A stretch of DNA of 54,107 nucleotides from Hyphomicrobiales bacterium. GTDB taxonomy: Bacteria > Pseudomonadota > Alphaproteobacteria > Rhizobiales > Beijerinckiaceae. Shown piece by piece: positions 7,873 through 17,971 of the stretch. The position numbers and the translations under genes are program-made. Numbering within the stretch: position 1 is the first letter of the stretch; every line of letters begins with the position of its first letter. The notes beneath the pieces are model-generated. The model had not been told where the DNA came from. It saw nothing but the letters and a program-made list of their open reading frames with translations, and ran no database searches. The stretch covers positions 1 through 54,107 of the forward strand of contig JAFBAS010000106.1 of the NCBI GenBank assembly GCA_019247605.1. Reading direction: 5' to 3'.

Positions 7873-9035
7873 CCGCAACCGATCAGCTTCCGCTCGCCGG
7901 CATCCGCATCATCGATTTCACCCAGGTGATGATGGGGCCGGTCGCCACGCAGGTGCTCGCCGATTACGGCGCCGACGTCATCAAGATCGAGCGGCCGGGA
8001 AGCGGGGACCTCTCGCGCACCTCGTTCCCGAACGACCCGGCGGGGCTCACCGGCCCCGTCTATTGCTCGCTCAACCGCAACAAGCGCTCCGTCGTCCTCG
8101 ACACGCGAAAAGCCGAGGACAAGGCAACCGCACTTCGTCTCCTCGAAACGGCGGATGTCGTGGTCAACAATTTTCGTGCCGGTGTGATGGAACGCATGGG
8201 TTTCGGCTACGACGAATTGTCGAAGCGCAATCCGCGCCTGATCTACGCGGTCGGCACGGGGTTTGGCCTCACGGGTCCCTATTCGCACAAAGGCGGGCAG
8301 GACGTGCTCGCGCAAGCGATGTCGGGCGTGATGGCCCGACGTGCCGATGCGAGCTTGCCGCTTTCGGTCTACTCGACGACCTTCGCGGATTATTCGGCCG
8401 GCATGCATCTCGTGCAAGGCGTTCTGCTCGCTCTGCTGCAACGACAGAAGACCGGGCGAGGCCAGCTTCTCAGCGTCTCGCTCCTCGATTCGATGCTCGC
8501 GGCGCAAACCCAGGAAGCGGCCGCGGCGCTCATGCGCGGGCGCGAGGTGAACTGGGGCGCCATGCCGCTCACCGGCGTCTTCGAGACCTCCGACGGCGCG
8601 CTCGTCATGGTCGGAGCTTTCAAGGCCGATCCGATCGGCGACATCGGCAAGGCGCTCGGGCTGCGGGAGCTTTCGGGCGATCCGCGCTTCAAGACGCATG
8701 CGCTCCAGGTCGAGAACAAGGCGGCGCTCCACCAAGTCTTCCGCGAGCGCTTCAAGAACGACACGACAGCGAATTGGCTGAAGCGGCTCGAGGAGCAGGA
8801 CCTTCTTTGCGCGCCCGTGCGCACGCTCGCCGAGGCGCTCGCGGACGAACAGACGGCGATCAATGGAATGGTGATCGAGTGTGAAGGCCAAAGCGAGCGT
8901 GTGCGCGTCGTCGGCTCGCCCATCCATCTGGAGGATGCGCCCGTCTCGATCCGCGTTCCCCCGGCCGATCTCGGCCAGCACACCGCCGAGGTCCTTGCCG
9001 AGATCGAAAGCCCGCGCATTCGGGCGGCCGGCTAA
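7869..9035 (+). CDS. Class III CoA-transferase (CaiB/BaiF family)
   Basis: A 388-residue family III CoA-transferase that would move CoA between an acyl-CoA and a free acid. The N-terminus LAGIRIIDFTQVMMGP and the following LADYGADVIKIERPG are diagnostic, as are LNRNKRSVVLD and the DYSAGMHL segment with the expected catalytic aspartate. It starts with GTG overlapping the oxidoreductase stop. Five bases separate its stop from the enoyl-CoA hydratase start, so both enzymes are probably made together. Confidence 0.92.
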   Translation: MTATDQLPLAGIRIIDFTQVMMGPVATQVLADYGADVIKIERPGSGDLSRTSFPNDPAGLTGPVYCSLNRNKRSVVLDTRKAEDKATALRLLETADVVVNNFRAGVMERMGFGYDELSKRNPRLIYAVGTGFGLTGPYSHKGGQDVLAQAMSGVMARRADASLPLSVYSTTFADYSAGMHLVQGVLLALLQRQKTGRGQLLSVSLLDSMLAAQTQEAAAALMRGREVNWGAMPLTGVFETSDGALVMVGAFKADPIGDIGKALGLRELSGDPRFKTHALQVENKAALHQVFRERFKNDTTANWLKRLEEQDLLCAPVRTLAEALADEQTAINGMVIECEGQSERVRVVGSPIHLEDAPVSIRVPPADLGQHTAEVLAEIESPRIRAAG

Positions 9036-9040
9036 CTCAG

Positions 9041-9817
9041 ATGCCGATCCGCTTCGGGGTCACCGAGCACGTCGCGCGCGTCACCATCGATCGACCCGAG
9101 GTGATGAACGCCATCGATGCAGCCTCGGAGCGCGAGCTGCAGCGCATCTGGCGCGAAATCGAGAATGACCTCGACGTGCGCGTCGTGGTGCTCACCGGCG
9201 CGGGAGAACGTGCCTTCTCGGCGGGCGCCGACATGAAAGGCGGCTCCGGCGGAAGCGGTCTCGATTATTGGGCGAACGAGCGGGAAGGCGGATTCGGCGG
9301 TATCGCGCTTCGCCAGACGCTCGACGTGCCGGTGATCGCGCGCGTCAACGGCCACGCGCTCGGCGGCGGCCTCGAGATGGCGCTCGGCTGCGACCTGATC
9401 GTCGCGGCCGAGGAGGCAAGCTTCGGCCTTCCCGAGGCGCGCGTCGGCCGCTTGCCGCTCGATGGCGGCATGACCTTGCTTCAGCGCCAGGTGCCGTTCC
9501 GCCAGGCGATGGGCATGCTGCTCACCGGCCGGCGCGTCTCGGCCGCCGAGGCGTTTCGCATCGGGCTCGTCAACGAGGTGGTGCCGCGTTCCGAGCTCGA
9601 CGCGACGGTCGAGCGCTGGGTCGCGGACATTCTCGCCTGCGCGCCCTTGTCGGTGCGGGCCATCAAGCAGGTGGCGCGCCGCACCGCCCATCTCACGGCG
9701 CAAGAGGCGCAAGCCGCGCGGCTTCCGGCCGTCGTCGCGGCGCTACGCTCGAAAGATTCAGAGGAGGGCGTGCGCGCCTTCGTCGAGAAACGCAAGCCCA
9801 TGTGGAAAGGGGAGTAG
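9041..9817 (+). CDS. Enoyl-CoA hydratase/isomerase family protein (crotonase fold)
   Basis: A 258-residue crotonase. The oxyanion-hole segments [11 protein letters not shown] and [15 protein letters not shown] are present, and [16 protein letters not shown] carries the glutamate position expected in the active site. It is the last gene of the importer/catabolic operon and would act on the CoA ester made by the CoA-transferase. The family also includes isomerases, hydrolases and dehalogenases, so hydratase is only the default guess. Confidence 0.9.
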   Translation: MPIRFGVTEHVARVTIDRPEVMNAIDAASERELQRIWREIENDLDVRVVVLTGAGERAFSAGADMKGGSGGSGLDYWANEREGGFGGIALRQTLDVPVIARVNGHALGGGLEMALGCDLIVAAEEASFGLPEARVGRLPLDGGMTLLQRQVPFRQAMGMLLTGRRVSAAEAFRIGLVNEVVPRSELDATVERWVADILACAPLSVRAIKQVARRTAHLTAQEAQAARLPAVVAALRSKDSEEGVRAFVEKRKPMWKGE

Positions 9818-9880
9818 CGCTACCGCTCGAGGACCATCGATCGTGGCGAGGAGCTTTGAACCCTTGTCCGCACCTTCTCC

Positions 9881-10996
9881 TCACGCCAGCGCGAGCTTCG
9901 GCTCTTTGAACTTGTAGCCGAGCGAATCGGCCACCGCCTTGTAGGTCACATGGCCCTCGCTGACGTTCAGGCCTTCGAGGAGATGCGGATTTTCGCCGAG
10001 CGCCTTCTTCCATCCCTTGTCGGCGAGCGCCAGCACGAAAGGCAGCGTCGCGTTGTTCAGAGCGAAGGTCGAGGTGCGCGGCACCCCGCCCGGCATATTG
10101 GCGACGCAATAGTGGATGACGCCGTCGACCACATAGGTCGGCGCGTCATGCGTCGTCGGATGCGAGGTCTCGAAGCAGCCGCCCTGATCGATCGCCACGT
10201 CGACGATGACCGAGCCGGGCTTCATCTCGCTCACCAGCTTCGCATCGACGAGCTTCGGCGCCGCCGCTCCGGGAATGAGAACGCCGCCCACCACGAGATC
10301 GGCGGTGCGGCAATGCTTCTCGACGGCCTCGTGCGTCGAGAACACAGTGTTGAGCGGACGCCCGAATTGGCGCCACAGATTTTTGAGCACATCGACGTTG
10401 CGGTCGAGCACCCAGACCTCCGCCCCCATGCCGAGCGCGATATGGGCCGCATGCGTGCCGACAACGCCGCCGCCGAGGATCACTACCTTGGCGGGATCGA
10501 CGCCCGGCACCCCGCCGAGAAGCACGCCGAGACCGCCATGCGCCTTCTCGAGGAAATAGGCGCCGGCCTGGATCGACATGCGGCCCGCGACCTCCGACAT
10601 GGGCGCGAGGAGCGGCAAGCCGCCGCTGGGCGACGTCACGGTCTCGTAGGCGATGCAGATCGAGCCGCTCTCGACGAGGTCGCGCGTCTGCTCGGGGTCC
10701 GGCGCGAGATGCAGATAGGTGAAGAGCACCTGGCCCGGCCGCAGGCGCCGGCGTTCTTCGGCCTGCGGCTCCTTCACCTTCACCACCATCTCGGCATGGG
10801 CCCACACGTCGGCAGCGGAAGGCACGATCTTCGCGCCAGCGGCCTGATACTGGGCGTCCGCGACGCCGATCCCTTCGCCGGCCCCGCGCTCCACGATCAC
10901 GGCATGCCCGTGCAGGACAAGCTCACGCACATTCGCCGGCACGAGGCCGACGCGATATTCGCGGACCTTGATCTCTTTCGGAACACCGATCAGCAT
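9881..10996 (-). CDS. ald: Alanine dehydrogenase
   Basis: A 371-residue enzyme that interconverts L-alanine and pyruvate plus ammonium using NAD. The N-terminus [18 protein letters not shown] is diagnostic, with KVKEPQ (substrate-site Lys), FTYLHLA, the Rossmann motif [12 protein letters not shown] and the C-terminal [12 protein letters not shown]. The length is normal for the family. AGGAG precedes the ATG. It is convergent with the enoyl-CoA hydratase and appears to be a single-gene unit. Confidence 0.96.
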   Translation of the reverse strand: MLIGVPKEIKVREYRVGLVPANVRELVLHGHAVIVERGAGEGIGVADAQYQAAGAKIVPSAADVWAHAEMVVKVKEPQAEERRRLRPGQVLFTYLHLAPDPEQTRDLVESGSICIAYETVTSPSGGLPLLAPMSEVAGRMSIQAGAYFLEKAHGGLGVLLGGVPGVDPAKVVILGGGVVGTHAAHIALGMGAEVWVLDRNVDVLKNLWRQFGRPLNTVFSTHEAVEKHCRTADLVVGGVLIPGAAAPKLVDAKLVSEMKPGSVIVDVAIDQGGCFETSHPTTHDAPTYVVDGVIHYCVANMPGGVPRTSTFALNNATLPFVLALADKGWKKALGENPHLLEGLNVSEGHVTYKAVADSLGYKFKEPKLALA

Positions 10997-11208
10997 TGTC
11001 GAACTCCTGTTTGCGCCGCGACACTCATGCCCCTGGCCCGAGCTTTACGCGCTCGGCCTCGCGACGCACCGGGCTTCGCATATCCGCGAAATGAAGCCAA
11101 GGAGCCAGACCTTGAGCGCGCGATGATCCAATCCTTCCGCCAAAGCTTCCAGGGCCGTCGCGACATGAGCTTTTACAGCAAAGACGATGGGGTCAGGAGG
11201 CAAGAGGG

Positions 11209-12252
11209 CTAATACAAAGGGATCAGCCGCGCGACCGAGACGGGGCCGACCGCCATGCGCCCGTTGATCAGGGTGACGGGCAGGCGCAGTTTTCCTCCGC
11301 TCAGTTTCAGGAAGGCAAGCGCCGTGGAGGGCAGGCCGAGGCGCGGCAGCAAGGCGTCGGCGCCTTCGACCGAGGTATCGAGCCGGCCGACGGCGCGGTG
11401 GAGTTCGTCGAGCTGCAACTCGCCGGAAGCGCCCGCCTTGAGATTGCCCTTGGTGATGTTCACCGCCGCGATCCGCACAGCGCCTCCGGCGAGGCGCCAG
11501 CGCTCGAGCGGGAGCGCTGGAGCCTCGGACGCCCTTGGCTGCAAGGCGTCGGCCTTGGAGATCGAAACAGCGGCACTTCCGTCGACAGGGCTCGCCTCAC
11601 CCATGAGGCCGTCGAGCACAGGGGAGGCAAGGCGTGTCAATCTCGACGAAATCTCGACCGCCCCGTCCTCGGGCGAGCGCGCCGGGTCGCGCCGCGCATG
11701 GATCTCGAACCGCTCTGCCTGCGTCGCGATCATGTTCTGCCCATCGCGCACCCTAAGGCTTGGGCTCTCCATCGCCATATCAGCATGTTCGACGCCCCCG
11801 CCTTGGACGACGAAGCTCGCGAGAAGCGATCCCCAATCGGCCTCGGTCTCGGAGAGGCCGGGCGCCGCGAGCGAGAGCGGGCCTTGCGCCTCGACGATCA
11901 CATGGTTGAGGTCATAGATCTGGGCAACGCCGGTGAGCCGCGCCGCGGAAAGCACGATCTTGCCTGAAGGGCGCTCGATTTCGAGCCTCGGCGCATCGCA
12001 GCGCATGGCGACGCGAAACGGAAAGCCGAAGAATTCGCGCATGGCGCAGGTCAGCTTGCGCCCGTTTCGCGCTTCGCGCGCGAGGTTCTGCTCGATCCCT
12101 TCCTCCACCTTCGTCGTGACCACGTAGGAGAAGCCCGCTCCCGCCGCGAAGCAGAGGAGAAGCAGGGCGAGCGCCGCGAGCGCCAAGCGACGGGCGCGCC
12201 GCACGCCTTTGCGATCGCGCTGGATCGGAACGGGAGGGATGCTGGTCGGCAT
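11209..12252 (-). CDS. DUF2125 domain-containing protein
   Basis: A 347-residue protein with a basic N-terminus and one hydrophobic segment near residues 25-47 (LALAALALLLLCFAAG), so probably anchored in the inner membrane with the rest periplasmic. The following region (EEGIEQNLAREA, LTCAMREFFGFPFRVAMRCD) matches the pattern of the alphaproteobacterial DUF2125 family. Function is unknown. It is divergent from the chaC gene with about 60 bp between the starts. Confidence 0.82.
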   Translation of the reverse strand: MPTSIPPVPIQRDRKGVRRARRLALAALALLLLCFAAGAGFSYVVTTKVEEGIEQNLAREARNGRKLTCAMREFFGFPFRVAMRCDAPRLEIERPSGKIVLSAARLTGVAQIYDLNHVIVEAQGPLSLAAPGLSETEADWGSLLASFVVQGGGVEHADMAMESPSLRVRDGQNMIATQAERFEIHARRDPARSPEDGAVEISSRLTRLASPVLDGLMGEASPVDGSAAVSISKADALQPRASEAPALPLERWRLAGGAVRIAAVNITKGNLKAGASGELQLDELHRAVGRLDTSVEGADALLPRLGLPSTALAFLKLSGGKLRLPVTLINGRMAVGPVSVARLIPLY

Positions 12253-12313
12253 GAGGATTGTTCACGAGGTTTCGAGCTGATAACGCCCTTGCCCCGCATG
12301 GAGCGCAAGCGCG

Positions 12314-12907
12314 ATGAAGGTCAAGGATCAGCGTGGCGATTTCTGGGTGTTCGGCTACGGTTCGCTGATGTGGCGGCCGGGCTTTCCACATGCCGAACGC
12401 CACGCGGCGCGGCTTTACGGCTATCATCGCTCGCTCTGCTTGTTCTCTCACGAATATCGCGGCACGCCGGAATGTCCGGGGCTGGTGCTCGGCCTCGACC
12501 ATGGCGGGTCATGCGTCGGAGTGGGGTTTCGTGTCGAGGCCGCCGATCGCGCCGCGACCATGGCCTATCTCACCTGGCGCGAAGGCACTTCGGTTTATCG
12601 CGAAACCCATGTGACACTCGAGTTGGTCGACGGCCGCAACGTGACGGCGCTCGCCTTTGTGGTCAATCGAGCCCACGCCCATTACGCGGGCAGGCTCCCC
12701 TTGCCGGTGCTTCTCGGCCATGCCGAGAAGGCGCGCGGCAACAAAGGGAGCTGCCGCGAGTATGTGGTCTCGACGCATCGCCACCTCGTGAGCCTCGGCG
12801 TGCACGACGCGCATCTCGCCTGGCTCGCCGAGCGGCTGGGCGAGCCGAGCGAGCCGTTTCCTTCCCAGCACAACACGGCGCGCGACCTCGAGACCGCCAT
12901 CCATTGA
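12314..12907 (+). CDS. chaC: Gamma-glutamylcyclotransferase, ChaC-like (glutathione-specific)
   Basis: A 197-residue protein with the glycine-rich substrate loop VFGYGSLMWRPGF at residues 12-24 and LTWREG, which carries the expected catalytic glutamate. ChaC-family enzymes split the gamma-glutamyl group of glutathione to give 5-oxoproline and Cys-Gly. No signal peptide, so cytosolic. It is divergent from the DUF2125 gene and sits about 230 bp before the MscS channel gene. Confidence 0.88.
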   Translation: MKVKDQRGDFWVFGYGSLMWRPGFPHAERHAARLYGYHRSLCLFSHEYRGTPECPGLVLGLDHGGSCVGVGFRVEAADRAATMAYLTWREGTSVYRETHVTLELVDGRNVTALAFVVNRAHAHYAGRLPLPVLLGHAEKARGNKGSCREYVVSTHRHLVSLGVHDAHLAWLAERLGEPSEPFPSQHNTARDLETAIH

Positions 12908-13139
12908 AAGGCGTTGGCGGGTGTTGCGCTCGCTTGCCCGAAAATCCGGCTATCGAAAGCCCGATCACGGGGGCCTCTTGCCTCGCCCGGAAGGATGGGC
13001 TTTCGCGAGGCCGCACGAAACGTCTTAAGTCATGATCTGAAAACCGCGACAATTGCGATCGAATCAGGCAAAAGAGATGGAATGGCGGTGTTGGTTCCGT
13101 CTCTTTGCCTGCCGCCCCGAGCATTTGGAGGGGCTATCG

Positions 13140-15755
13140 ATGCGTGCCAGGCCGCGTAAGCGGTTGACCCTGCGCCTGAAGCCGATGCCGAGGAGGCGTC
13201 CGAAGAGGGGTTTGAACAGGGCTCCGAAGCCTTGGCTCCTCGTCGTTGCGGCGTGGATCGCCTGCGCGCTCCTGCCGTCCGCGGCTTTGGCACAACCGGC
13301 AGGGCCGGCGCCGGTCCGACAGAGCCCGCCTGCCTCCGCTCAACCCGCCACACAAGCGCCGGACGTGGACACGCAGCGCCAGCAGGGCGAGCTCGATGGC
13401 GCGAAGCGTGCGCTCGACGAAATCGAGCAAGTGCTCGCCGACACGAAGCTCGACGACGTCGCCTTGACCAGATTGCGAGACCGCCTCGATCCCTTGGCAC
13501 AGCAGCTTGCGAGCTTCATCGCGGGTACCGCGCCCAAGGTCGACGATTTGAACCAGCGCCTTTCCCTGCTCACGTCCAAGAGCGACGGCAAGGGCGGCAC
13601 GCAGGACATTCCCGACACCGCGGATGGTGCGCGTCTGCGCGAGCAGGTCAGCGCGTCGCGAGACGCGGCCGTGGGACTTCTCGCGGCCGCCAATTCGCTT
13701 CAGGCTCAGGCCGCCCAGCTCGCGACCCGTATCGCGGATCGCCGTCGCACCCTGTTCACCGAAAGGACTTTCCAGCAATCGCCGAGCATCGTCTCGCCGT
13801 CACTTTGGGAGACCGTGTTCTCCACCGCGCCGTTCTTCGGCGGTCTCCTCGCGCACACGCTCGTCAATTGGGTGGACGGCCTTCCGGCCGAGATGAACAC
13901 CCAGAAGACGTTCGAGATCGCGCTTGCCGCGTTGCTCGCCTTTTTCGTCGCCTGGCCGGGCCGACGCTTCCTCTGCAGACTCATCCGCAAGACGGAAGCG
14001 CGGCGTCCTTCCTCGGAGCTGGGCGTCGCGATCGAGGCCGCGCTCCTCGCCATCATCGGGGCGGCTCTGCCGCTGCTCGCCGCGACGCTCTTCCTCGAAA
14101 CGGTCGAGGATCTCAACCTCGCCCCGCCTCGCATCCTCACCCTCCTGGAACCGCTTCTGCTCACGCCGGCCTGGGTGCTCGCGGCACGAACCATCGTGCA
14201 CGCGGTGTTCGCTCCCGGCGCCCCTCGCCTTCGCCTCGTCTCGGCGAGCGAGGAGGGCGCCACGCGCATGCTTCGCTTCGCGACCGCTGCCGTCGCCACC
14301 ATCGGGATCGCCACGATCTTGGAGGCGGCCGCGCAAAGCGTGGGCGCGCCCATCTCCTATTCGGTGGCCATCAAGGGAGTGGCGGCGCTTGCCCTCTCGG
14401 CACTCCTTTTAACGACGCTGCGGCGCGCCGCGCAAAGCGATGCGGAGGCCGAAGCCGCCTGCCTTGGGCCCTATGTGGATCCGGGTGGAAAACTGGGCGG
14501 CGTCGCGCGCATCCTGGGCTGGGCGACAGCCGCGATGCTGACGCTCGCGGCGCTTCTCGGTTACGTCGCCTTTGCCTGGTTCATGGCACACCAGATGCTG
14601 TGGGCGGCGGCGCTCTTCGCCATGGTCACGATCGCACTCGCCGATATCAACGCGGTCGTGGCGCAAATGCACGGCCGTGACACGGCGATCGCGCGCTTTG
14701 CCCATCTCCAGATGGGATTGCCGGAGCGCGCGCTCGAACAGGCTGGCGCACTCATCGGCGGCGGGCTGAAGGCCGCGACGCTGGCGCTCGCGGTGATCCT
14801 TCTCCTCGCGCCCTGGGGCGTGGAATCGGGAAATCTCCTCGAAGCCCTGCAAGGGGTGATCTTCGGCTTCAGTGTCGGGGGCGTCACGATCTCGATCGCC
14901 TCGCTCCTCGTGGCGGCGGTTCTGTTCGCGGGCGGCATCTTCGTCACCCATCTGCTGCAACGCTGGCTCGAATCGGAGTTCCTACCGACCACGCGGATCG
15001 ATGCGGGCCTGCGCAACTCGATTCGCACGGGTGTGGGCTACCTCGGCATTTTCGCTGCCGCCGCGCTTTCGCTCTCGGCGCTCGGCCTCTCGCTCGAAAG
15101 GCTCACCATCGTCGCCGGCGCGCTTTCGGTCGGCATCGGCTTTGGCCTGCAATCGATCGTCAATAATTTCGTCTCCGGCCTGATCTTGTTGTGGGAGCGG
15201 CCGATCAGGGTCGGCGATTGGGTCGTGGTGGGCACCGAGGAAGGAATTGTGCGGCGCATCAATGTGCGGGCGACGGAAATCGAGACTTTCGACCGCACGG
15301 CGGTCATCGTGCCGAACTCGACCTTCATCTCCGGCATCGTCAAGAACAAGGTCCTTTCGGATCGCTCGGGTCGTGTCGACCTCAAGGTGACGGTGGCGAT
15401 CACGGAGGACGCGGAAGCCGTGCGCGAACTCCTCTTGCGCGGCTTGAGAGAGCATCCGCAGGTTTTGAAAGAGCCCCCTCCCGCGGTTCAGCTCAAGAAT
15501 TTCAACGCAAACGGCATCGACTTCGACCTTTTCGCCTTCGTCGCGGATGTGGACGCGACGGGGCGCGTCGGAAGCGAACTGCGCTTCGCATTGCTCAAGC
15601 TTTTGCGCGAGAAGGGTGTCATTCATTCGGCTCCAACCGGCGCTCCACTCGATACGCGCCAGCTCGAGGCGGCCTTCGCCCGCCTGGCGCAGGCTACGGG
15701 CGCCCTTGCCGAAGCAGAAACCGCAAGAGAGCTGCCGAAGCGGGTCGCGCGATGA
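13140..15755 (+). CDS. Large mechanosensitive ion channel of the MscS family (DUF3772-type)
   Basis: An 871-residue protein. The ATG at 13140 is chosen because GGAGGGG ends six bases upstream; a longer frame from 13053 lacks such a site. A basic N-terminus and hydrophobic segment ending ALAQPAG look like a signal peptide, followed by a periplasmic coiled-coil region (residues about 60-210) and many membrane spans. The conserved MscS core lies near 620-760: GALSVGIGFGLQSIVNNFVSG, the pore-lining TM3, then ERPIRVGDWV and VPNSTFISGIVKN of the beta domain. Opens under osmotic downshock to release solutes. Confidence 0.9.
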   Translation: MRARPRKRLTLRLKPMPRRRPKRGLNRAPKPWLLVVAAWIACALLPSAALAQPAGPAPVRQSPPASAQPATQAPDVDTQRQQGELDGAKRALDEIEQVLADTKLDDVALTRLRDRLDPLAQQLASFIAGTAPKVDDLNQRLSLLTSKSDGKGGTQDIPDTADGARLREQVSASRDAAVGLLAAANSLQAQAAQLATRIADRRRTLFTERTFQQSPSIVSPSLWETVFSTAPFFGGLLAHTLVNWVDGLPAEMNTQKTFEIALAALLAFFVAWPGRRFLCRLIRKTEARRPSSELGVAIEAALLAIIGAALPLLAATLFLETVEDLNLAPPRILTLLEPLLLTPAWVLAARTIVHAVFAPGAPRLRLVSASEEGATRMLRFATAAVATIGIATILEAAAQSVGAPISYSVAIKGVAALALSALLLTTLRRAAQSDAEAEAACLGPYVDPGGKLGGVARILGWATAAMLTLAALLGYVAFAWFMAHQMLWAAALFAMVTIALADINAVVAQMHGRDTAIARFAHLQMGLPERALEQAGALIGGGLKAATLALAVILLLAPWGVESGNLLEALQGVIFGFSVGGVTISIASLLVAAVLFAGGIFVTHLLQRWLESEFLPTTRIDAGLRNSIRTGVGYLGIFAAAALSLSALGLSLERLTIVAGALSVGIGFGLQSIVNNFVSGLILLWERPIRVGDWVVVGTEEGIVRRINVRATEIETFDRTAVIVPNSTFISGIVKNKVLSDRSGRVDLKVTVAITEDAEAVRELLLRGLREHPQVLKEPPPAVQLKNFNANGIDFDLFAFVADVDATGRVGSELRFALLKLLREKGVIHSAPTGAPLDTRQLEAAFARLAQATGALAEAETARELPKRVAR

Positions 15756-15768
15756 GGAGCAATAGCGA

Positions 15769-15799
15769 GTAGCGAATAGTAAGCGATGCTATTCGCTGC
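15769..15799. terminator. Bidirectional stem-loop between mscS-like gene and deoB
   Basis: AGCGAATAG (15771-15779) pairs perfectly with CTATTCGCT (15789-15797), and the stem can extend by one wobble and one G-C pair. The loop is nine bases. It lies exactly between two convergent genes. No long U-run follows on either strand, so it may act as an mRNA 3'-end protector as much as a terminator. Confidence 0.55.
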
Positions 15800-15801
15800 T
15801 T

Positions 15802-17034
15802 TCACCACCAGCTCGTTCCGGCTCCCCCGGCTTCGATCCCAAGACGCACCGAGACGCTCGCCGCGATATCGGCGAGGCTCTCCCGGCGCCCGAGCGGTTT
15901 TGCGGCGACCTTGGGCCCGAAGCAAAGGATCGGCGTGTGCTCGCGCGTATGGTCGGAACCGCGGAAGGTCGGGTCGTTGCCGTGATCGGCCGTGACGATA
16001 CACAGATCATCTTCCCGAAGCCGGGCCGAAATCTCCGGCACGCGCGCATCGAAGGCCTCGAGCGCGGCCGCATATCCCGGTACGTCGCGCCGATGGCCGA
16101 ATTCCGTGTCGAAATCGACAAGGTTCACGAAGACGAACCCGCCCTCCGGCAAGGACGCGAAAGCATCGAGCGCCGCCGACAACATCGCCATGTTGCCGGA
16201 CGCTTTCACCTCGGTGCCGGTCGAGCGATGCGCGAATATGTCGCCGATCTTGCCGACGCTCACCACGCTTCGGCCTGCCTCATGCAAGCGGTCGAGCAAG
16301 GTCGGCCGTGGCGCGGGCGTCGCGAAATCCTTGCGGTTTGCCGTGCGCGTGAAGCCGCTCTCAGCGTCTCCGACGAAGGGGCGCGCGATGACGCGTCCGA
16401 CGCGATAGGGATCACACAGCCTCCGCCCGATCCGACACAGCGCGTATAGCCTTTCGAGGCCGAAGGCCTCCTCATGCGCGGCGATCTGAAAGACGCTGTC
16501 CACCGAGGTGTAGCAGATCGGCCTGCCGGTCATGATGCTTTCGGCGCCGAGCTCATCGACGATCGCGGTGCCCGAGGCGTGGCGGTTGCCGAGAATCCCG
16601 GGCAATTCCCCCTCACGGATCAGCGCGTCCGTGAGATCCGCGGGAAAGCACGGTTCGAGCGCCGGAAAATAGCCCCAGTCGAAATCGACCGGCACGCCCG
16701 CGATTTCCCAATGGCCCGAGGGCGTGTCCTTGCCGCGCGAGGTCTCGACGCCGTAGCCGTAAGCGCCGCGAGGCTCCCCGCGCGGCGCGAGGTTCGGCGG
16801 AATGCGCCCGGTCGAGGCTTCGCAGGAAAGTCCAAGGCCGAGCTCGACGAGATGCGGCAGGTGAAGGGGGCCGCTGCGAATTCCCTCACGATCGCCGCCG
16901 CCGGTGGCGCAAGCTTGTGCGATATGGCCGACCGTATCGGCACCGACATCTCCGTAAGCCTGCGCGTCCTGCGCTCCACCGATGCCGACCGAGTCGAGCA
17001 CGATGAGAAGGGCCCGGGCGCGCTGCGACCCCAT
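15802..17034 (-). CDS. deoB: Phosphopentomutase
   Basis: A 410-residue member of the alkaline phosphatase superfamily that converts ribose- or deoxyribose-5-phosphate to the 1-phosphate in nucleoside salvage. Metal-site and catalytic motifs are intact: [13 protein letters not shown] at the N-terminus, KDTPSGHWE with the phosphorylated Thr region, [16 protein letters not shown] and [19 protein letters not shown]. The length is typical. The stop of the HugZ-like gene's partner strand is close: the upstream gene on the same strand ends 3 bp before this start, so the two are probably co-transcribed. Confidence 0.96.
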   Translation of the reverse strand: MGSQRARALLIVLDSVGIGGAQDAQAYGDVGADTVGHIAQACATGGGDREGIRSGPLHLPHLVELGLGLSCEASTGRIPPNLAPRGEPRGAYGYGVETSRGKDTPSGHWEIAGVPVDFDWGYFPALEPCFPADLTDALIREGELPGILGNRHASGTAIVDELGAESIMTGRPICYTSVDSVFQIAAHEEAFGLERLYALCRIGRRLCDPYRVGRVIARPFVGDAESGFTRTANRKDFATPAPRPTLLDRLHEAGRSVVSVGKIGDIFAHRSTGTEVKASGNMAMLSAALDAFASLPEGGFVFVNLVDFDTEFGHRRDVPGYAAALEAFDARVPEISARLREDDLCIVTADHGNDPTFRGSDHTREHTPILCFGPKVAAKPLGRRESLADIAASVSVRLGIEAGGAGTSWW

Positions 17035-17037
17035 CTC

Positions 17038-17841
17038 TCAGGCCTTGCCCGCTGGTGACCCGGCGGACTTGGCGCGCGCCTCTTGGGTCAGATTCACGAG
17101 CATGGCGCGAAGCTCCTCTGGCGTGCGCACCGCTTGCGGAAAAGCGAGGCGGCGCCGCTCGTCGCCTTGCGCAAGATCGCAACCCTCCGGATCGAGCCCG
17201 GTGAGTTGCCAAGGCCCGGCGGCGGGGGCGCCAAGAAGCACCGTCGCGTAGAGCGCAACGGCATCGGCGTGGTCCTGGTTCATATGGGCAAGTGCAGCCT
17301 CCTCGGCGAGGACGAGTTCCTGCGCGCCCTCGACCACGGTGAGCAGCTCGGCAGCCGACAATTGCGCGGCGCGCGCAAAGCCGCCGTTGAGATGAGCTTG
17401 CGTCGGATCGAGCCGCCAAAAGGAAAAATCCGCAAAATCCGCGTAAAGCTCGGCCTTCGGATGGGCGGCGAGGAAACGCCGGCGCGCGCGTTCATGCTCG
17501 GTGCTCTTGCGCTCGAGCCTTGCGGCACGGCCGGTGAGCGTGAGGCGCGGATGAGCCAGCGGGTCGCCGCGCCCGATGCGCGCCAATAGCAGCGAGGCGC
17601 GCGGATCGGCCTCGAGATGGCCCGTATGGGCGGCAAGCCGCGACAGGAGGAGCAAGGGCCGCCCGTCGATGTCGGTTGCGACGCTGGTGAGGCTCGAAAA
17701 GGGCGCGCCTTGTGGTTCGAGCGTCGCAAGTGCGCCGCTTCCCGTGCTGCGCAACAGGGCTTTTGCCGAGCCCGAGGCATCGAATTCCGGGGACGCGCGC
17801 GCCGCGCGCCGATCACCTTGTTCATCGGTCTTGCTTGCCAT
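17038..17841 (-). CDS. HugZ-like pyridoxamine 5'-phosphate oxidase-fold protein with DUF2470 domain
   Basis: A 267-residue protein with an N-terminal flavin-reductase-like split barrel (GSGALATLEPQGAPFSSL, LLLLSRLAAHTGHLEADP, LTLTGRAAR) and a C-terminal DUF2470 region with HMNQDHADAV. This two-domain layout is shared with HugZ/HutZ heme-utilisation proteins, which degrade heme. No heme uptake genes are nearby, so the role may differ. It lies immediately upstream of deoB on the same strand. Confidence 0.82.
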   Translation of the reverse strand: MASKTDEQGDRRAARASPEFDASGSAKALLRSTGSGALATLEPQGAPFSSLTSVATDIDGRPLLLLSRLAAHTGHLEADPRASLLLARIGRGDPLAHPRLTLTGRAARLERKSTEHERARRRFLAAHPKAELYADFADFSFWRLDPTQAHLNGGFARAAQLSAAELLTVVEGAQELVLAEEAALAHMNQDHADAVALYATVLLGAPAAGPWQLTGLDPEGCDLAQGDERRRLAFPQAVRTPEELRAMLVNLTQEARAKSAGSPAGKA

Positions 17842-17971
17842 AGGGTTCTTTTAGGCGCCGATCCACAAGGCGCCAAGGAGGCCAGGACAGCGAGACGAGG
17901 CTGCGCGAGAAGAGCCGGAGACATGTGCGCTTCGGCGAGCCGGCATTCGCGCGAGCCGCCTATTCCACCCG

